Counted from the first letter of the stretch, positions 28,983 through 37,720 are shown. The stretch is DNA of 64,000 nt from JAEXNA01 sp037189585 (GCA_037189585.1 JBBCJA010000024.1:21527-85526); one strand, 5' to 3'. The notes: generated from the letters alone by a model not told the origin. Translations and numbers: made by a program.

Positions 28983-30536
28983 TTACGGCCGAATGGCGAC
29001 TCCATAGGGGCTCGACTTGGGCATCGGGTCGGTCACGTGAATCGAAGCCGCCCGTCCGATGTCGATCACCGTGATGGTGCCGTCGTCCTTGTTGGAGACG
29101 AAGGCCATGGTCCCATCCATCGAGACCGCCACGTCAATGGGCGCCTTCCCGACGTTGACCGTGTTGGTGATGGTGTTCGTCGCGGTATTGATGAAGGTGA
29201 CGGTGTTGGAGCCCTTGTTGGTTACCAGGATCCGACTTCCGTCAGGAGTGATCGCTAACTTCTGTGGGGTCACACCCACCGATAAGAGGCCCAAAGGCGC
29301 CATGGTCCAGGCATCGATCACAGTCACGCTGCCACCACCGGAGTTCGCCACATAGGCAAATCGACCGTCCTTGGAGAGGATCACGCCCGTGGGGGCCTGC
29401 CCCACCGGGGCTTTCCCCATAACCATGCCGGTATAAGGATCGAGCGCCACCAGTAAACCTTGTCCGCCCTTGGCCGCTTGTCCGTCCAGGGTCACATAGA
29501 CTTTGGAACCATCGGGGCCGGTCGCCGCGTCGGTCGGGGTCATAGTCCCCACACCGTCGATAGCCAGGAAAGCCGCGGGTTGGCGAGTAGCCGTTTCGAT
29601 CATCATCACGCCGGGAGTGACGGCCATGACGGTGGCCATCACAAAGCGTCCATCCCCGGAAAGGTTGAGGCTGGTGACGACGCCGTTCTGCTCGGCCGGA
29701 AGAGAGGCCAGAACGCGATTTTCATTGGCCGCGTCCAACACCTGAATCTGCTTAGCGGCGTTGGCCACGTAGAGAGTCTTGCCGCTCTTATCAAAGCAGA
29801 GCCAGTACGAGGGAGAAGCCGTGTTGTGAAAACCAGTGCGCGAGGGAGACTTCGGCGGCAAGATCATAATCGAGTTGGGTGCGTCGTTGACGGGATTAAA
29901 CTCCGTCTCGCTGGGATTTCTCGTCTGCCCTTGCTCATTACTTTCCAGGGTCAAGGGGTCGGCTCCGGCCGCTATGGCCGAAGAAATGGTCTGCAGGTTG
30001 CGATCCCATGTGGTATGACCGCCGGGTTGCGACTTGTCCAGCTGGCGCGCCGAATACGCCACGTAAAGCGTCCCGGTCCCGGTTGGCGTTTTGCCGACGT
30101 AGTTGGTACCCACCGGCATCATTTCAACCCTAATCTGGGCCGGCTCGCTAGCGCTTTTTTCAATCTTAGAAGTGCGGACCTCCGGCTTATAGCCCTCTTT
30201 GGTGATCACGATCTTGACCGGACCCTCGGGACCAGCGGTAAAAACGAACATCCCGTTGGCGTCCGTGGTGGTCTCGTAGCCGGTCCCTTCTAAAACGACA
30301 CGCGCTCCCGTCACCGCGCTCATCCCCTCTCCCAGGGCGTTGCTGCCGGCCCCAGACTCGGGCGAGTAAACCAATCCCGCCAGCAGAATGTCCCCTCTAT
30401 TTGGGTCCATCTTCTTGGGATCGTCTTTTTTCTTGCGCTCTTTAGCTAAGGCTCCCCCACTCAGCAGGAAACCAAAAATCAGGATCAACGACAGTACCTG
30501 GCGCCATCGAGGGCGAGATATCGACTTATCGGGCAT
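28983..30536 (-). CDS. Secreted protein with carboxypeptidase-regulatory-like domain and YVTN beta-propeller (paralogue 1)
   Basis: 517 aa from ATG 30536, which has AAAAGGAG seven bases upstream. Signal peptide (SLILIFGFLLSGGALA), an Lys-rich stretch (KERKKKDDPKKMD), one regulatory-like beta-sandwich (GARVVLEGTGYETTTDANGMFVF, residues 80-140) and a YVTN propeller (ILSKDGRFAYVANSGGGSVTV, AVSMDGTMAFVSNKDDGTIT). Paralogue of the next gene. It begins 11 nt inside the RNase H-fold gene, so the DUF3084-nuclease-propeller genes form one unit. The frame is open to 30554, but the internal ATG is better supported. Confidence 0.9.
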   Translation of the reverse strand: MPDKSISRPRWRQVLSLILIFGFLLSGGALAKERKKKDDPKKMDPNRGDILLAGLVYSPESGAGSNALGEGMSAVTGARVVLEGTGYETTTDANGMFVFTAGPEGPVKIVITKEGYKPEVRTSKIEKSASEPAQIRVEMMPVGTNYVGKTPTGTGTLYVAYSARQLDKSQPGGHTTWDRNLQTISSAIAAGADPLTLESNEQGQTRNPSETEFNPVNDAPNSIMILPPKSPSRTGFHNTASPSYWLCFDKSGKTLYVANAAKQIQVLDAANENRVLASLPAEQNGVVTSLNLSGDGRFVMATVMAVTPGVMMIETATRQPAAFLAIDGVGTMTPTDAATGPDGSKVYVTLDGQAAKGGQGLLVALDPYTGMVMGKAPVGQAPTGVILSKDGRFAYVANSGGGSVTVIDAWTMAPLGLLSVGVTPQKLAITPDGSRILVTNKGSNTVTFINTATNTITNTVNVGKAPIDVAVSMDGTMAFVSNKDDGTITVIDIGRAASIHVTDPMPKSSPYGVAIRP

Positions 30537-30966
30537 CTTGATTCTCCTTTTCAAGATATCGCTCGGCCATCACGACGGCGGCGAAATCATCATAGCATAT
30601 CGGAGGGGTCTGAAGGCCCAGCGGCACCAGCTTCCATATTCCGCGGGGCGGAAACTCCTGAAAGTAGCGCAGCTTAGCCAATTCCGTGGTATGTTTCTCG
30701 TCGACATATTGCGGCTCTACCTTGACACTCTGCCGAATGACCGCGCCTATCGGTTTCGATCCGGTGCTGGACCCCAGCAGTATCGCCTTGGGGCGGTACT
30801 TCTCATACAGGTCGCGCAGAGCGGCGGAAAATTCCTCGCAAGAGACGACCTGACGCTCCAAAATGCCGCGTTTGGCGCTGACCACGGCCACACCACACTT
30901 TTTGCTGCCGGGGTCGACGGCCAGGACGCAATCGATAGCCACCGCCTCTTCGACCAAGATATCCAC
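30526..30966 (-). CDS. RNase H-fold RuvX/YqgF-like protein
   Basis: 146 aa from GTG 30966 (TTGGAGTTG upstream). The N-terminus reads VLAVDPGSKKCGVAVVS, the first strand of the YqgF/RuvX fold with its conserved Asp, followed by YRPKAILLGSSTGSKP and a late acidic YDDFAAVVMAERYL. Relatives sit beside DUF3084 genes in Cyanobacteria. It may be a nuclease acting on RNA or Holliday-like substrates; the second Asp and Glu positions are plausible but not proven. The longer frame to 31080 overlaps DUF3084 and is not chosen. Stop overlaps the propeller gene by 11 nt. Confidence 0.8.
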   Translation of the reverse strand: MDILVEEAVAIDCVLAVDPGSKKCGVAVVSAKRGILERQVVSCEEFSAALRDLYEKYRPKAILLGSSTGSKPIGAVIRQSVKVEPQYVDEKHTTELAKLRYFQEFPPRGIWKLVPLGLQTPPICYDDFAAVVMAERYLEKENQDAR

Positions 30967-30982
30967 GGAAAACAACTCCAAC

Positions 30983-31921
30983 TTATAGGGATTCAACCTC
31001 GATAGAGACATCCAGGTTGCTGCTTTGATACAGCTCTCTGTTCGCCACCGCTTTAAGCCGTACCCGCCCACCGGCTTCAACGACCTTCTGGGAAATCTTA
31101 ACCAAGCGCTCGGCGGTAATACCCCCTCCCAGACTATCGTTGAGCTCGATCATTCCCTTCTTGAGCGCCCTGGAGCGGAGTTCCTCAATAAATTCGTACC
31201 AATCGACCAGAAACTGCTTGGGATCGATCTCCTTGGAGTAGACCTCCTGTCCTTGAGTGAAGATCGGGCTGACCGGAAAACTACGCACAGTGACGGGGAC
31301 AGGGTCCTTATACATGCAGTTCTCCGTCACCTCAAGCCAGAGGCCGATGGGTTGAGGCTGCATGGTGTAGGTATCGAGCCAGTTCTGGAAAACCTCTGGT
31401 GAGTATTTGATCAAAACCCGATCAAGATCGAACTGCTGCTGATTCTGACTCACCGCGATACGATTGTTCTTGGTCACGGTCAAGACGTTAGCCTGGACGA
31501 TCAACTCACCGATGGATCGTTCCACCTTGGTACGGTCGGATTCAGCTGGAATTGTCGTTAAAGCGATTCTTTCACCGTAGTTCCAGATAATAGTTCCGCG
31601 ACGGACCTCGTCGGAAAGCTGCTCGATCCGCTCCAGAAGTTGTTTTTCCCGCTGAAGCAAAGCATCTAAGCGAGCCGAGGTGCCTTTCACCGCGTCCGCC
31701 ACATCCTGAGAGAAGAGCATCGCCAAGGCGAGCGTCGAGCATGCGATGACGCTACCGGTCATAGTGGTGATGAAAATTGAAGTGTGGCGCGGTCGCAATC
31801 CAAAAATCGTCATCTTTCTGCGGCCGATCTTTCGCCCCAACTGGTTTCCAAGCATGGCGATGCCACCGGCCAATACGGCCACCAACAGAAATATGAAGGC
31901 GACTCTGAGAACTATCAGCAT
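30983..31921 (-). CDS. DUF3084 membrane protein
   Basis: 312 aa with two membrane helices near the N-terminus (residues 4-28 and about 48-72) flanking the hallmark LGRKIGRRKMTIFGLRPRHTSIF. A coiled coil (residues 78-115) and a long extracytoplasmic alpha/beta domain follow. DUF3084 is characteristic of Cyanobacteria, Deinococcota, Synergistota and related phyla; its role is unknown but its linkage with a RuvX-like protein is common. First gene of a four-gene unit with the nuclease-like gene and the two propellers. Confidence 0.88.
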   Translation of the reverse strand: MLIVLRVAFIFLLVAVLAGGIAMLGNQLGRKIGRRKMTIFGLRPRHTSIFITTMTGSVIACSTLALAMLFSQDVADAVKGTSARLDALLQREKQLLERIEQLSDEVRRGTIIWNYGERIALTTIPAESDRTKVERSIGELIVQANVLTVTKNNRIAVSQNQQQFDLDRVLIKYSPEVFQNWLDTYTMQPQPIGLWLEVTENCMYKDPVPVTVRSFPVSPIFTQGQEVYSKEIDPKQFLVDWYEFIEELRSRALKKGMIELNDSLGGGITAERLVKISQKVVEAGGRVRLKAVANRELYQSSNLDVSIEVESL

Positions 31922-32028
31922 GGCATCGGAGGGCCCCCGGCGGATTTGATCAATTATTCCAACCAGGCATGGCCGCCGAGGTTACTATCGCAGAAAAGGG
32001 TCGCCGTACCTGCTTCGGTGGTCCGCGG

Positions 32029-32229
32029 TTAAACTCTGGGCTCCTTGCGTCCCCGGCTACCCAGGGCTCGAGAGTCCACCAAAAGACCGGCCAAAAAGTC
32101 AAGATCCACCCAGTACTCCCCTCGAGATAGCCGTTCGCGAAGCTCGCGCTGGCGAAAATCTCGTCGGTTCGGCGAACCGAAACCGAAGGGATCGGAGATC
32201 GTCTTGGGGGGTAAGCTGTCCTCGATCAT
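32029..32229 (-). CDS. flgM: FlgM-like anti-sigma-28 factor
   Basis: 66 aa. The C-terminal half (RQRELRERLSRGEYWVDLDFLAGLLVDS) has the FlgM pattern: a basic helix, an x-G-x-Y turn, then helix with D-x-x-x-L-A-x-x-L. FlgM binds FliA until the flagellar hook is complete and is then exported. The gene lies 58 nt downstream of fliA on the same strand, which strongly supports the call although the N-terminus is unlike the enterobacterial protein. The short length (usual 85-100 aa) means the unstructured part is reduced. Confidence 0.7.
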   Translation of the reverse strand: MIEDSLPPKTISDPFGFGSPNRRDFRQRELRERLSRGEYWVDLDFLAGLLVDSRALGSRGRKEPRV

Positions 32230-32287
32230 CGGTGTGACGTCTCCTTAATGTGAATGTACTATGCCTATCGGCGAGAAGTTAGAGACC

Positions 32288-33031
32288 TTAAGCCCCGTCC
32301 ATGGAATTCGCCAGGTCCCGAAGAGCACGTTTGTGCAACTGGGAGATGCGGGCTTCTGAAACACCCATCACCTCGCCGATCTCTCTCGTTGTCAAGCCTT
32401 CCTTGTAGTAAAGAGACAGCAGGATCTGTTCGCGCTGCCTAAGGTCGCCGAGAGCACGACGCATCTCCTGAATCTGGAGGGAACGCTCGGCCTCTCGAGC
32501 CGTGTCTTGTCCATTGTCGATGGTCTCCAAAATCAATTTGGCGCCCTCGCGTCCATTCCCTGATGCCACGAAAAGCGATGTCACGCTGGCCCGTACGGCT
32601 TCGTCGCTACGGCGGACCAGCTCTGAACGAGACCACCCCAGCTCCCTGGCGAGCTCGGCTCGAGTCGGCTCGCGATGAAGGCGATGGCACAAAACGTCCT
32701 CGGCCGCCTGAACCTGCCGAGTGCGGCGACGCAACCCTCGGCTGGCCACGTCGTCACGACGGAGAGCGTCGATAATGGCTCCCCGAATTCTGCTGGCGGC
32801 GAAGGTCTTGAGCTCGATCCCCTGAGAGGGGTCAAACCGATTGAGCGCCTCCAGTAAACCCGCGACCCCTTCCTGGATCAGATCCTCCATCGCGAGATGA
32901 CCTGGCAGCCGGCTGGCTAACTTGCGCGCGATCGGTAGGACGTAGCGCGAGTAGGACATCGCGTACATCTGTTTCTGACTAGGACTCAAAGCCCTGGGAA
33001 TGGTGGCAACGACATCAGGTGTTTTCAACAT
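32288..33031 (-). CDS. fliA: FliA/WhiG-family sigma factor (sigma-28)
   Basis: 247 aa. Region 2 (YVLPIARKLASRLPGHLAMEDLIQEGVAGLLEALNRFDPSQGIELKTFA-type block with RIRGAIIDALRRDD) and region 4 (LRQREQILLSLYYKEGLTTREIGEVMGVSEARISQLHKRAL) are both typical of the FliA/WhiG class, which directs late flagellar or sporulation-like genes. Start ATG 33031 follows TTAAGGTG. With flgM downstream and flhA in the window, a flagellar role is likely. Confidence 0.93.
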   Translation of the reverse strand: MLKTPDVVATIPRALSPSQKQMYAMSYSRYVLPIARKLASRLPGHLAMEDLIQEGVAGLLEALNRFDPSQGIELKTFAASRIRGAIIDALRRDDVASRGLRRRTRQVQAAEDVLCHRLHREPTRAELARELGWSRSELVRRSDEAVRASVTSLFVASGNGREGAKLILETIDNGQDTAREAERSLQIQEMRRALGDLRQREQILLSLYYKEGLTTREIGEVMGVSEARISQLHKRALRDLANSMDGA

Positions 33032-33086
33032 ACACCTTAAGCATTGTCGTCTCTCGGAGATTCCGCTTGTGAGATCTTCCGAAGCC

Positions 33087-33137
33087 GGGAAAGTCTAGGG
33101 CTTTCCCTATCGGCCTGGGGGAAACCCCCTATATGGG
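33087..33137 (-). terminator. Hairpin cluster between aidB and fliA
   Basis: Two perfect stems lie in the 107-nt gap: GGGAAAG/CTTTCCC (33087-33107) and GGGGG/CCCCC around AAA beginning near 33117, followed by CCCC/GGGG around TATAT. They probably terminate the aidB transcript before fliA, which is on the same strand. Confidence 0.5.
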
Positions 33138-33138
33138 G

Positions 33139-34746
33139 CTAGCGGAAAGGCTCGGCGAAGCGGTCCAGGACCTTGTCGGCCCGCGATTCGTCCACCAGTG
33201 TTCCGAACACCGACGAGCGACTTTCCCAACGAGAGGGAAAGAACAGGGCGGACGCCCCCGGCGTACTGGATCCTTCCATCAACTGCGCTTGCCATTGCAA
33301 AGCCAGGACCTTGGCCAGGTTGCGCGCTGTGAAAGGTTCACTGACCTGCAAAACCATAGCCTCGAGGGTCTGCCGAGTGACGTGGGGAGACTGGGCGACT
33401 TCGTCGAGAAAAACGGCGACCGAATCCGGCTCTCGCTGCAGAGCGCGCAGTAGGTCGAGCGAAATAACATTGCCGGACCCCTCCCAAACCGAAGAGAGAG
33501 GAGCTTCCCGGTACAGCCGAGATTGAAGGAAGTCCTCGGTATATCCGTTGCCCCCTAGACACTCCAAGGCCTCAGCCACGAACATGGGGGTGCGCTTGCA
33601 GATCCAAAATTTGGCTACCGCGGTGGCGAAACGGGCGAACAGCCGCTCGCGCCGGTCCTCTCTGGAACGGCCATAGGCCTGACACAGGCGTACCATCATC
33701 CTCCAAGAGGCCTCAGCCTCCATGCACAGGTCCGCCAGGACGTTTCGCATCAGCGGTTGATCCACCAAGAGCGCTCCGAAAGCTCTTCGATGGCAAGCGT
33801 GGTGCAAGGCCTGGGCCAAGGCCGCCCGCATGATGGCGACGCTTCCCACCACACAGTCTAGGCGAGTGTGGTTGACCATCTCGATAATGGTGGAGACCCC
33901 GCGTCCTTCCTCGCCGACCCGCACGGCGTAGGTGTCCTGGTACTCGATCTCCGAGGAGGCGTTGGCTTTATTTCCCAACTTGTTCTTCAAACGCATGACC
34001 CGAAGATTGTTGACCTTGCCCTCAGGGGTGAAGCGGGGGACAAAAAAGCAGGTCACACCAGCCGAGGTTTGGGCCAGTGTCAAGAAGGCGTCGCTCATCG
34101 GAGCCGAGCAGAACCACTTGTGTCCACGCAGGCTGTACACCCCTCCCCCCACCGAGGTCGCCACCGTGGTGTTGGCCCGGACGTCGGAGCCGCCTTGTTT
34201 TTCCGTCATGGCCATCCCCATGGTGGCGGCCGTCTTCTGCTCTACGGGCAGAAATCTGTGGTCGTACTGTCGCCCCGTCAGTTTGGGAAGCCAGAGTTGT
34301 TGAATTTCCGGGGGGGCCGACACTTGAAGTGCCGGTACCCCTGCGAAGGTCATGGTCAGGGGGCACCCGACACCCGCCTCGATCTGGGTGAGCATGTAGT
34401 GGCCGGCCGCTCGCTCCAGGAAGCCCTCGCTGTCGGGGGAGTCAGACTCCCAGGGGAGGCTATGGATCCCGAAACTCATGCCGGCGGACATCAACTCATG
34501 ATAGGACGGATGAAAGCTGACCTGGTCGACACGGTGTCCATACCGGTCGTGGGTTCGAAGTATGGGCGGATTTTCGTTAGCCAGGTATCCCAGCTGCTGG
34601 AAATCCGCTTGACCCAAACGTTGTCCGAATTTCTTGAGACGAGTGGTCGCGGCCTTAGGAAGTTTCAACTCGCTCAAAAGAGGGTCGATGTCGTAAAGAC
34701 TGCGGTTTTCGAGAGGAGGAGCCTGGTTGAGAACGTCGTGAGTCAT
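33139..34746 (-). CDS. aidB: AidB-type acyl-CoA dehydrogenase
   Basis: 535 aa. AidB is an FAD-containing acyl-CoA dehydrogenase homologue linked to the alkylation response. The motif MTEKQGGSDVRANTT, the segment RGHKWFCSAPMSDAFLTLAQT, the conserved RLKNKLG, NHTRLDCVVGSVAIMRAAL and the ALECLGGNGYTED block are characteristic, and the length is about that of E. coli AidB (541 aa). Start ATG 34746 overlaps the stop of the LptF/G gene by 4 nt, so an unexpected DNA-damage-type enzyme is translated with the LPS exporter. Confidence 0.9.
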   Translation of the reverse strand: MTHDVLNQAPPLENRSLYDIDPLLSELKLPKAATTRLKKFGQRLGQADFQQLGYLANENPPILRTHDRYGHRVDQVSFHPSYHELMSAGMSFGIHSLPWESDSPDSEGFLERAAGHYMLTQIEAGVGCPLTMTFAGVPALQVSAPPEIQQLWLPKLTGRQYDHRFLPVEQKTAATMGMAMTEKQGGSDVRANTTVATSVGGGVYSLRGHKWFCSAPMSDAFLTLAQTSAGVTCFFVPRFTPEGKVNNLRVMRLKNKLGNKANASSEIEYQDTYAVRVGEEGRGVSTIIEMVNHTRLDCVVGSVAIMRAALAQALHHACHRRAFGALLVDQPLMRNVLADLCMEAEASWRMMVRLCQAYGRSREDRRERLFARFATAVAKFWICKRTPMFVAEALECLGGNGYTEDFLQSRLYREAPLSSVWEGSGNVISLDLLRALQREPDSVAVFLDEVAQSPHVTRQTLEAMVLQVSEPFTARNLAKVLALQWQAQLMEGSSTPGASALFFPSRWESRSSVFGTLVDESRADKVLDRFAEPFR

Positions 34747-35858
34747 GAGCGCCCCGCTTCAATCAAAAGTCCGAGTCCGGCCATCCCAAAGACTAGACTG
34801 GGCAGCCAGGCTCCCGCCATGGGATCGATCTTACCCGCCTCCCCCAAGATCATGCCGGCTGTCATAAGCACATAGTAGAGCAGAATAAAGACTAGAGATA
34901 GACCCAGTCCCATCGACTTGGAAGAGCGATGAGGTCGAACGCCCAGCGGGATGGCGAAAGTAGCGAAGATGAAAGAGACCCACGGCAAAGCCGCTTTCTG
35001 GTGATAGATCACCGCGTAGCGGTCCCGCTTCTCGGCTAGCTCGTTGTTTCTCTCCGAAGCTAGCGCGATAAGAGCGTCTCTGAGTTCGGCCCGAGACATC
35101 TCATCGGGACGCAGGTCCCGTTTGCTCAGGTCCTCGGGACTGGGGGGTGATTCTCCCGGAGACAGACCCGTCCAACCTTTCTGAGCGGTCGCCTCGAACG
35201 TGGCGTTCTGATTTTTGTCGTACTCGGTAGTCCGCATGTTCAGAAGCTCCCAAACCGAGCCGTTCCAACGAGCTTTCTCGGCGTAGATCTCCCGCCGCCG
35301 CATATCCTCATAGAAGTAGTGGATGTAGACTGCCTGCATGGTCTTATCCTCGAGGTTGAACTTATGAGCATAGAGCATCTGCTCCAGTCCGCTCTTGAGC
35401 GCTTTGGGAGCGGTGAGAAGGGCCTTTTGATAGATGTCTTCTTCCTGAGAGCGGAACAAAATCTCATAGGCACGCTTCATTTTTTTAGGAACGACCTCAT
35501 CATTGAGCCAAAACGCGAAGGCCGAAAGGCAGAAGAAAAAGACCAACGCGGGAAAGGCGATTCGCAGAAACGACAAGCCGGAGGCCCGCATCGCGGTCAG
35601 CTCGGCTTCTCCGGAAAGACGCCCGAAAGCCAGTAGACAAGCCATCAAGGAAGCCATGGGGAAAGTGAAGATCAGAACTTGAGGAAGTCGACAGCCCAGG
35701 TACTCCAGGACCAGGCTAAAGGGAGCGTCGGCCTCGGTGATCATGCGAGCCACACCGACTAGGGTCTCGACCGAGAAGAACAAGATGGTGAAGGCTCCCA
35801 AGCCAAAGATAAAGGGGCTAAGCACCTCTCGCAGGACGTATCGATCCAAGGCTTTCAT
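34743..35858 (-). CDS. LptF/LptG (YjgP/YjgQ) family permease
   Basis: 371 aa with six membrane helices in two groups (residues 10-115 and 285-365) around a periplasmic jellyroll domain. LptF and LptG are the membrane halves that lift lipopolysaccharide onto the Lpt bridge; the start LDRYVLREVLSPFIFGLGAFT is typical. Only one such permease is in the window, so the pair may be a homodimer here or the partner lies elsewhere. Encoded between lptB (8-nt gap) and aidB (4-nt overlap). Confidence 0.92.
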   Translation of the reverse strand: MKALDRYVLREVLSPFIFGLGAFTILFFSVETLVGVARMITEADAPFSLVLEYLGCRLPQVLIFTFPMASLMACLLAFGRLSGEAELTAMRASGLSFLRIAFPALVFFFCLSAFAFWLNDEVVPKKMKRAYEILFRSQEEDIYQKALLTAPKALKSGLEQMLYAHKFNLEDKTMQAVYIHYFYEDMRRREIYAEKARWNGSVWELLNMRTTEYDKNQNATFEATAQKGWTGLSPGESPPSPEDLSKRDLRPDEMSRAELRDALIALASERNNELAEKRDRYAVIYHQKAALPWVSFIFATFAIPLGVRPHRSSKSMGLGLSLVFILLYYVLMTAGMILGEAGKIDPMAGAWLPSLVFGMAGLGLLIEAGRS

Positions 35859-35866
35859 TCGAACGG

Positions 35867-36664
35867 CTAGCCCGTGGCCGCTTCCTTTTCCCGCTCTTCT
35901 GAAACGGGTTCGTGATGGGCCGCGCCGTTGGTTGGCGTTTCGAAGCCTGTCTGGAATTTCTCGCCCAGGTAAAACTTTCTCGCTAAGGGAGAAGAAGCGA
36001 TGGTCGCCGCGTCTCCGTCGACTAGAATTCTTCCCTCACGAATAATATAGCTGCGGTCGCAAATAGCCAAGGTCTCGCGCACGTTGTGGTCGGTGATCAA
36101 GACACCGATGTTGCGAGCTTTGAGGCGACGAATGATGTCCTGAATCTCGGACACCGCGATGGGGTCGACTCCAGTGAAGGGCTCATCGAGAAGGAGAAAT
36201 TTCGGTTCAATGGCGAGTGAACGTGCGATCTCGACGCGGCGTCGCTCCCCTCCGGAGAGTTGAATACCCAAGCTTTTTCTTACCTTTTGTAAGGAGAAGT
36301 CGTCGAGCAGCTCGTCAAGACGGCGCTCCCTCTCTTTTCGGCGCATGCCATGGGCCTCCCAGGCTAGAGAAATGTTGTTCTCCACCGAGAGTCCGCGATA
36401 GACGGAATTTTCCTGGGCCAGGTAAGCGACTCCGGCTTGAGCCCGTTTATGGATAGGGAACTTAGCGATATCTTTTCCATCCAAGGAGATACTGCCCTTA
36501 TCAGGCTTGAGTAGTCCGACCACCATGGAAAAAGTGGTGGTTTTGCCGGCGCCGTTGGAGCCGAGCAGGCCGACCACCTCACCCTGGGACACATCGAGGG
36601 AAACGCCGTCGACAACTCGTCGGCGCTTGAAACTCTTGACGAGCTCTCTAACCTCGATGTTCAT
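35867..36664 (-). CDS. lptB: LPS export ABC transporter ATPase LptB
   Basis: 265 aa. Walker A LLGSNGAGKTTT, Q-loop YLAQENSVYRGLSVENNI, signature QLSGGERRRVEIARSLAIEP and Walker B FLLLDEPFTGVDP, with the H-loop TDHNVRE. The NIGVLITDHNVRETL segment is diagnostic of LptB. A C-terminal tail of about 25 residues is extra. Start is ATG 36664, overlapping lptC's stop by 4 nt. Confidence 0.95.
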   Translation of the reverse strand: MNIEVRELVKSFKRRRVVDGVSLDVSQGEVVGLLGSNGAGKTTTFSMVVGLLKPDKGSISLDGKDIAKFPIHKRAQAGVAYLAQENSVYRGLSVENNISLAWEAHGMRRKERERRLDELLDDFSLQKVRKSLGIQLSGGERRRVEIARSLAIEPKFLLLDEPFTGVDPIAVSEIQDIIRRLKARNIGVLITDHNVRETLAICDRSYIIREGRILVDGDAATIASSPLARKFYLGEKFQTGFETPTNGAAHHEPVSEEREKEAATG

Positions 36665-37278
36665 CTGTCCACCTGTGCCGGGGAGGGGGTCCCCCCGGCG
36701 GAAAAAGAGCTTCCGTCGGACTTTCCTCGCACCTTGCCCTTGAGCTGCACCTTATCGAGTTCAGCGGTGGCCGTCAACTTTTCCCCGCTCAATTCGATGC
36801 CTTCTCTCTTCCAGAGGACTCCTTCCGACCCGTGGAAGATTCGCTTCTTCCCCTCGTAGACAAGATGGTTGACCTCCAGGGATTCCTTAGAGTCCAGGCG
36901 GCGAGCATTGACTTCACCGGTGAAAACCACAACCTCCGTATTCATATCGACGTCGGCCCCAGCGGAATCCACCCGTACGGTCCGCTCTCCCTCGGGATTG
37001 AGGAGAAACCAGGTAACCACCTGTGCCTTGGCCTTGGCGGCATTGTCCATCCAGTCGACAGTGTCGGCCTCCATCTCCCAGCGTTGGCCCTGCTTGGTTC
37101 TTATCGTCGTCTTTTCTAGTCTCACCGGCTTTTCGCTCGGAGAGGCGGAGGCGACGGGGGCCGGCGCTGTGGGACTGGCAACGGGAGTCGGTGAAGCGGG
37201 GACGATATCATCGCCAGGCGTGGTGCAGCCCGTCACCAATAACGCCCCCATCATAATCCTTAGCAATGCCCGAAGCAT
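36661..37278 (-). CDS. lptC: LptC-like lipoprotein (LPS transport periplasmic component)
   Basis: 205 aa. Signal peptide with a lipobox (LLVTGC, Cys18), a Pro/Ala/Ser/Thr linker (residues 27-52) and an OstA/LptC beta-jellyroll (GQRWEMEADTVDWMD, VVVFTGEVNARRLDSKESLEVNHLVYEGKKR, IELSGEKLTATAELDKVQLKG). LptC takes LPS from LptFG and hands it to LptA; here a lipid anchor replaces the usual transmembrane helix. First gene of the lptC-lptB-lptF/G-aidB operon. Confidence 0.8.
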   Translation of the reverse strand: MLRALLRIMMGALLVTGCTTPGDDIVPASPTPVASPTAPAPVASASPSEKPVRLEKTTIRTKQGQRWEMEADTVDWMDNAAKAKAQVVTWFLLNPEGERTVRVDSAGADVDMNTEVVVFTGEVNARRLDSKESLEVNHLVYEGKKRIFHGSEGVLWKREGIELSGEKLTATAELDKVQLKGKVRGKSDGSSFSAGGTPSPAQVDR

Positions 37279-37720
37279 TCAGACTCCCTTTCTTAAGTAA
37301 GCCCTTATTCCCGTTCTGGGAAAAAGAAACTCGCCGGTCAAGATTTCATTTCTCGGCATTCCGCCGCCCCCCGGACAGCATTGCCGTACCCGTCCCCCAG
37401 GATCAAAAAATTCGGGCTTTCTGTCCAAAAAAGAAGTCTGGGGAGGGGGGATCGCCAGCGCTGTCCACCCTCTAGCCGTGTGTCCAACCTGAAAGACCTT
37501 GCGCGAACACATGTTTGTCCATCCCCACCGGACAAAATGCCGCTCCTCCTGACAGCGTTGTTCACCCCTCTGACGGGAAGGGGGGACGGCATCTGTCCAC
37601 AGACCTCCCCGGACCGCTGGGGCCGGGAACAGACCGAGTGGACAAAATGTCCACCCGGGCGGCAGGAACTCCGTTGAATAAAAAGTATCCTTGTTTTGAA
37701 ATTTAATCAAGGAGATTGTT
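37279..37720. promoter_or_regulatory. Divergent intergenic region with TGTCC/GGACA inverted repeats
   Basis: This 442-nt stretch has no convincing gene. It carries one copy of the dispersed repeat (about 37399-37430) and several TGTCC/GGACA elements, including the perfect 17-nt palindrome GTGGACAAAATGTCCAC (37638-37654) and TTTGTCC-N9-GGACAAA (37514-37536). They lie ahead of the HTH-coiled-coil-TM gene and could be its operators. Promoter boxes are not clear. Confidence 0.5.
37399..37431 (-). repeat. Dispersed intergenic repeat, copy A
   Basis: Reads GATCAAAAAATTCGGGCTTT on the plus strand, followed by CTGTCCA; the reverse complement gives the consensus TGGACAGAAAGCCCGAATTT. Other copies are at 41133, 49585, 60366, 60412 and 62685. 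Confidence 0.7.
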
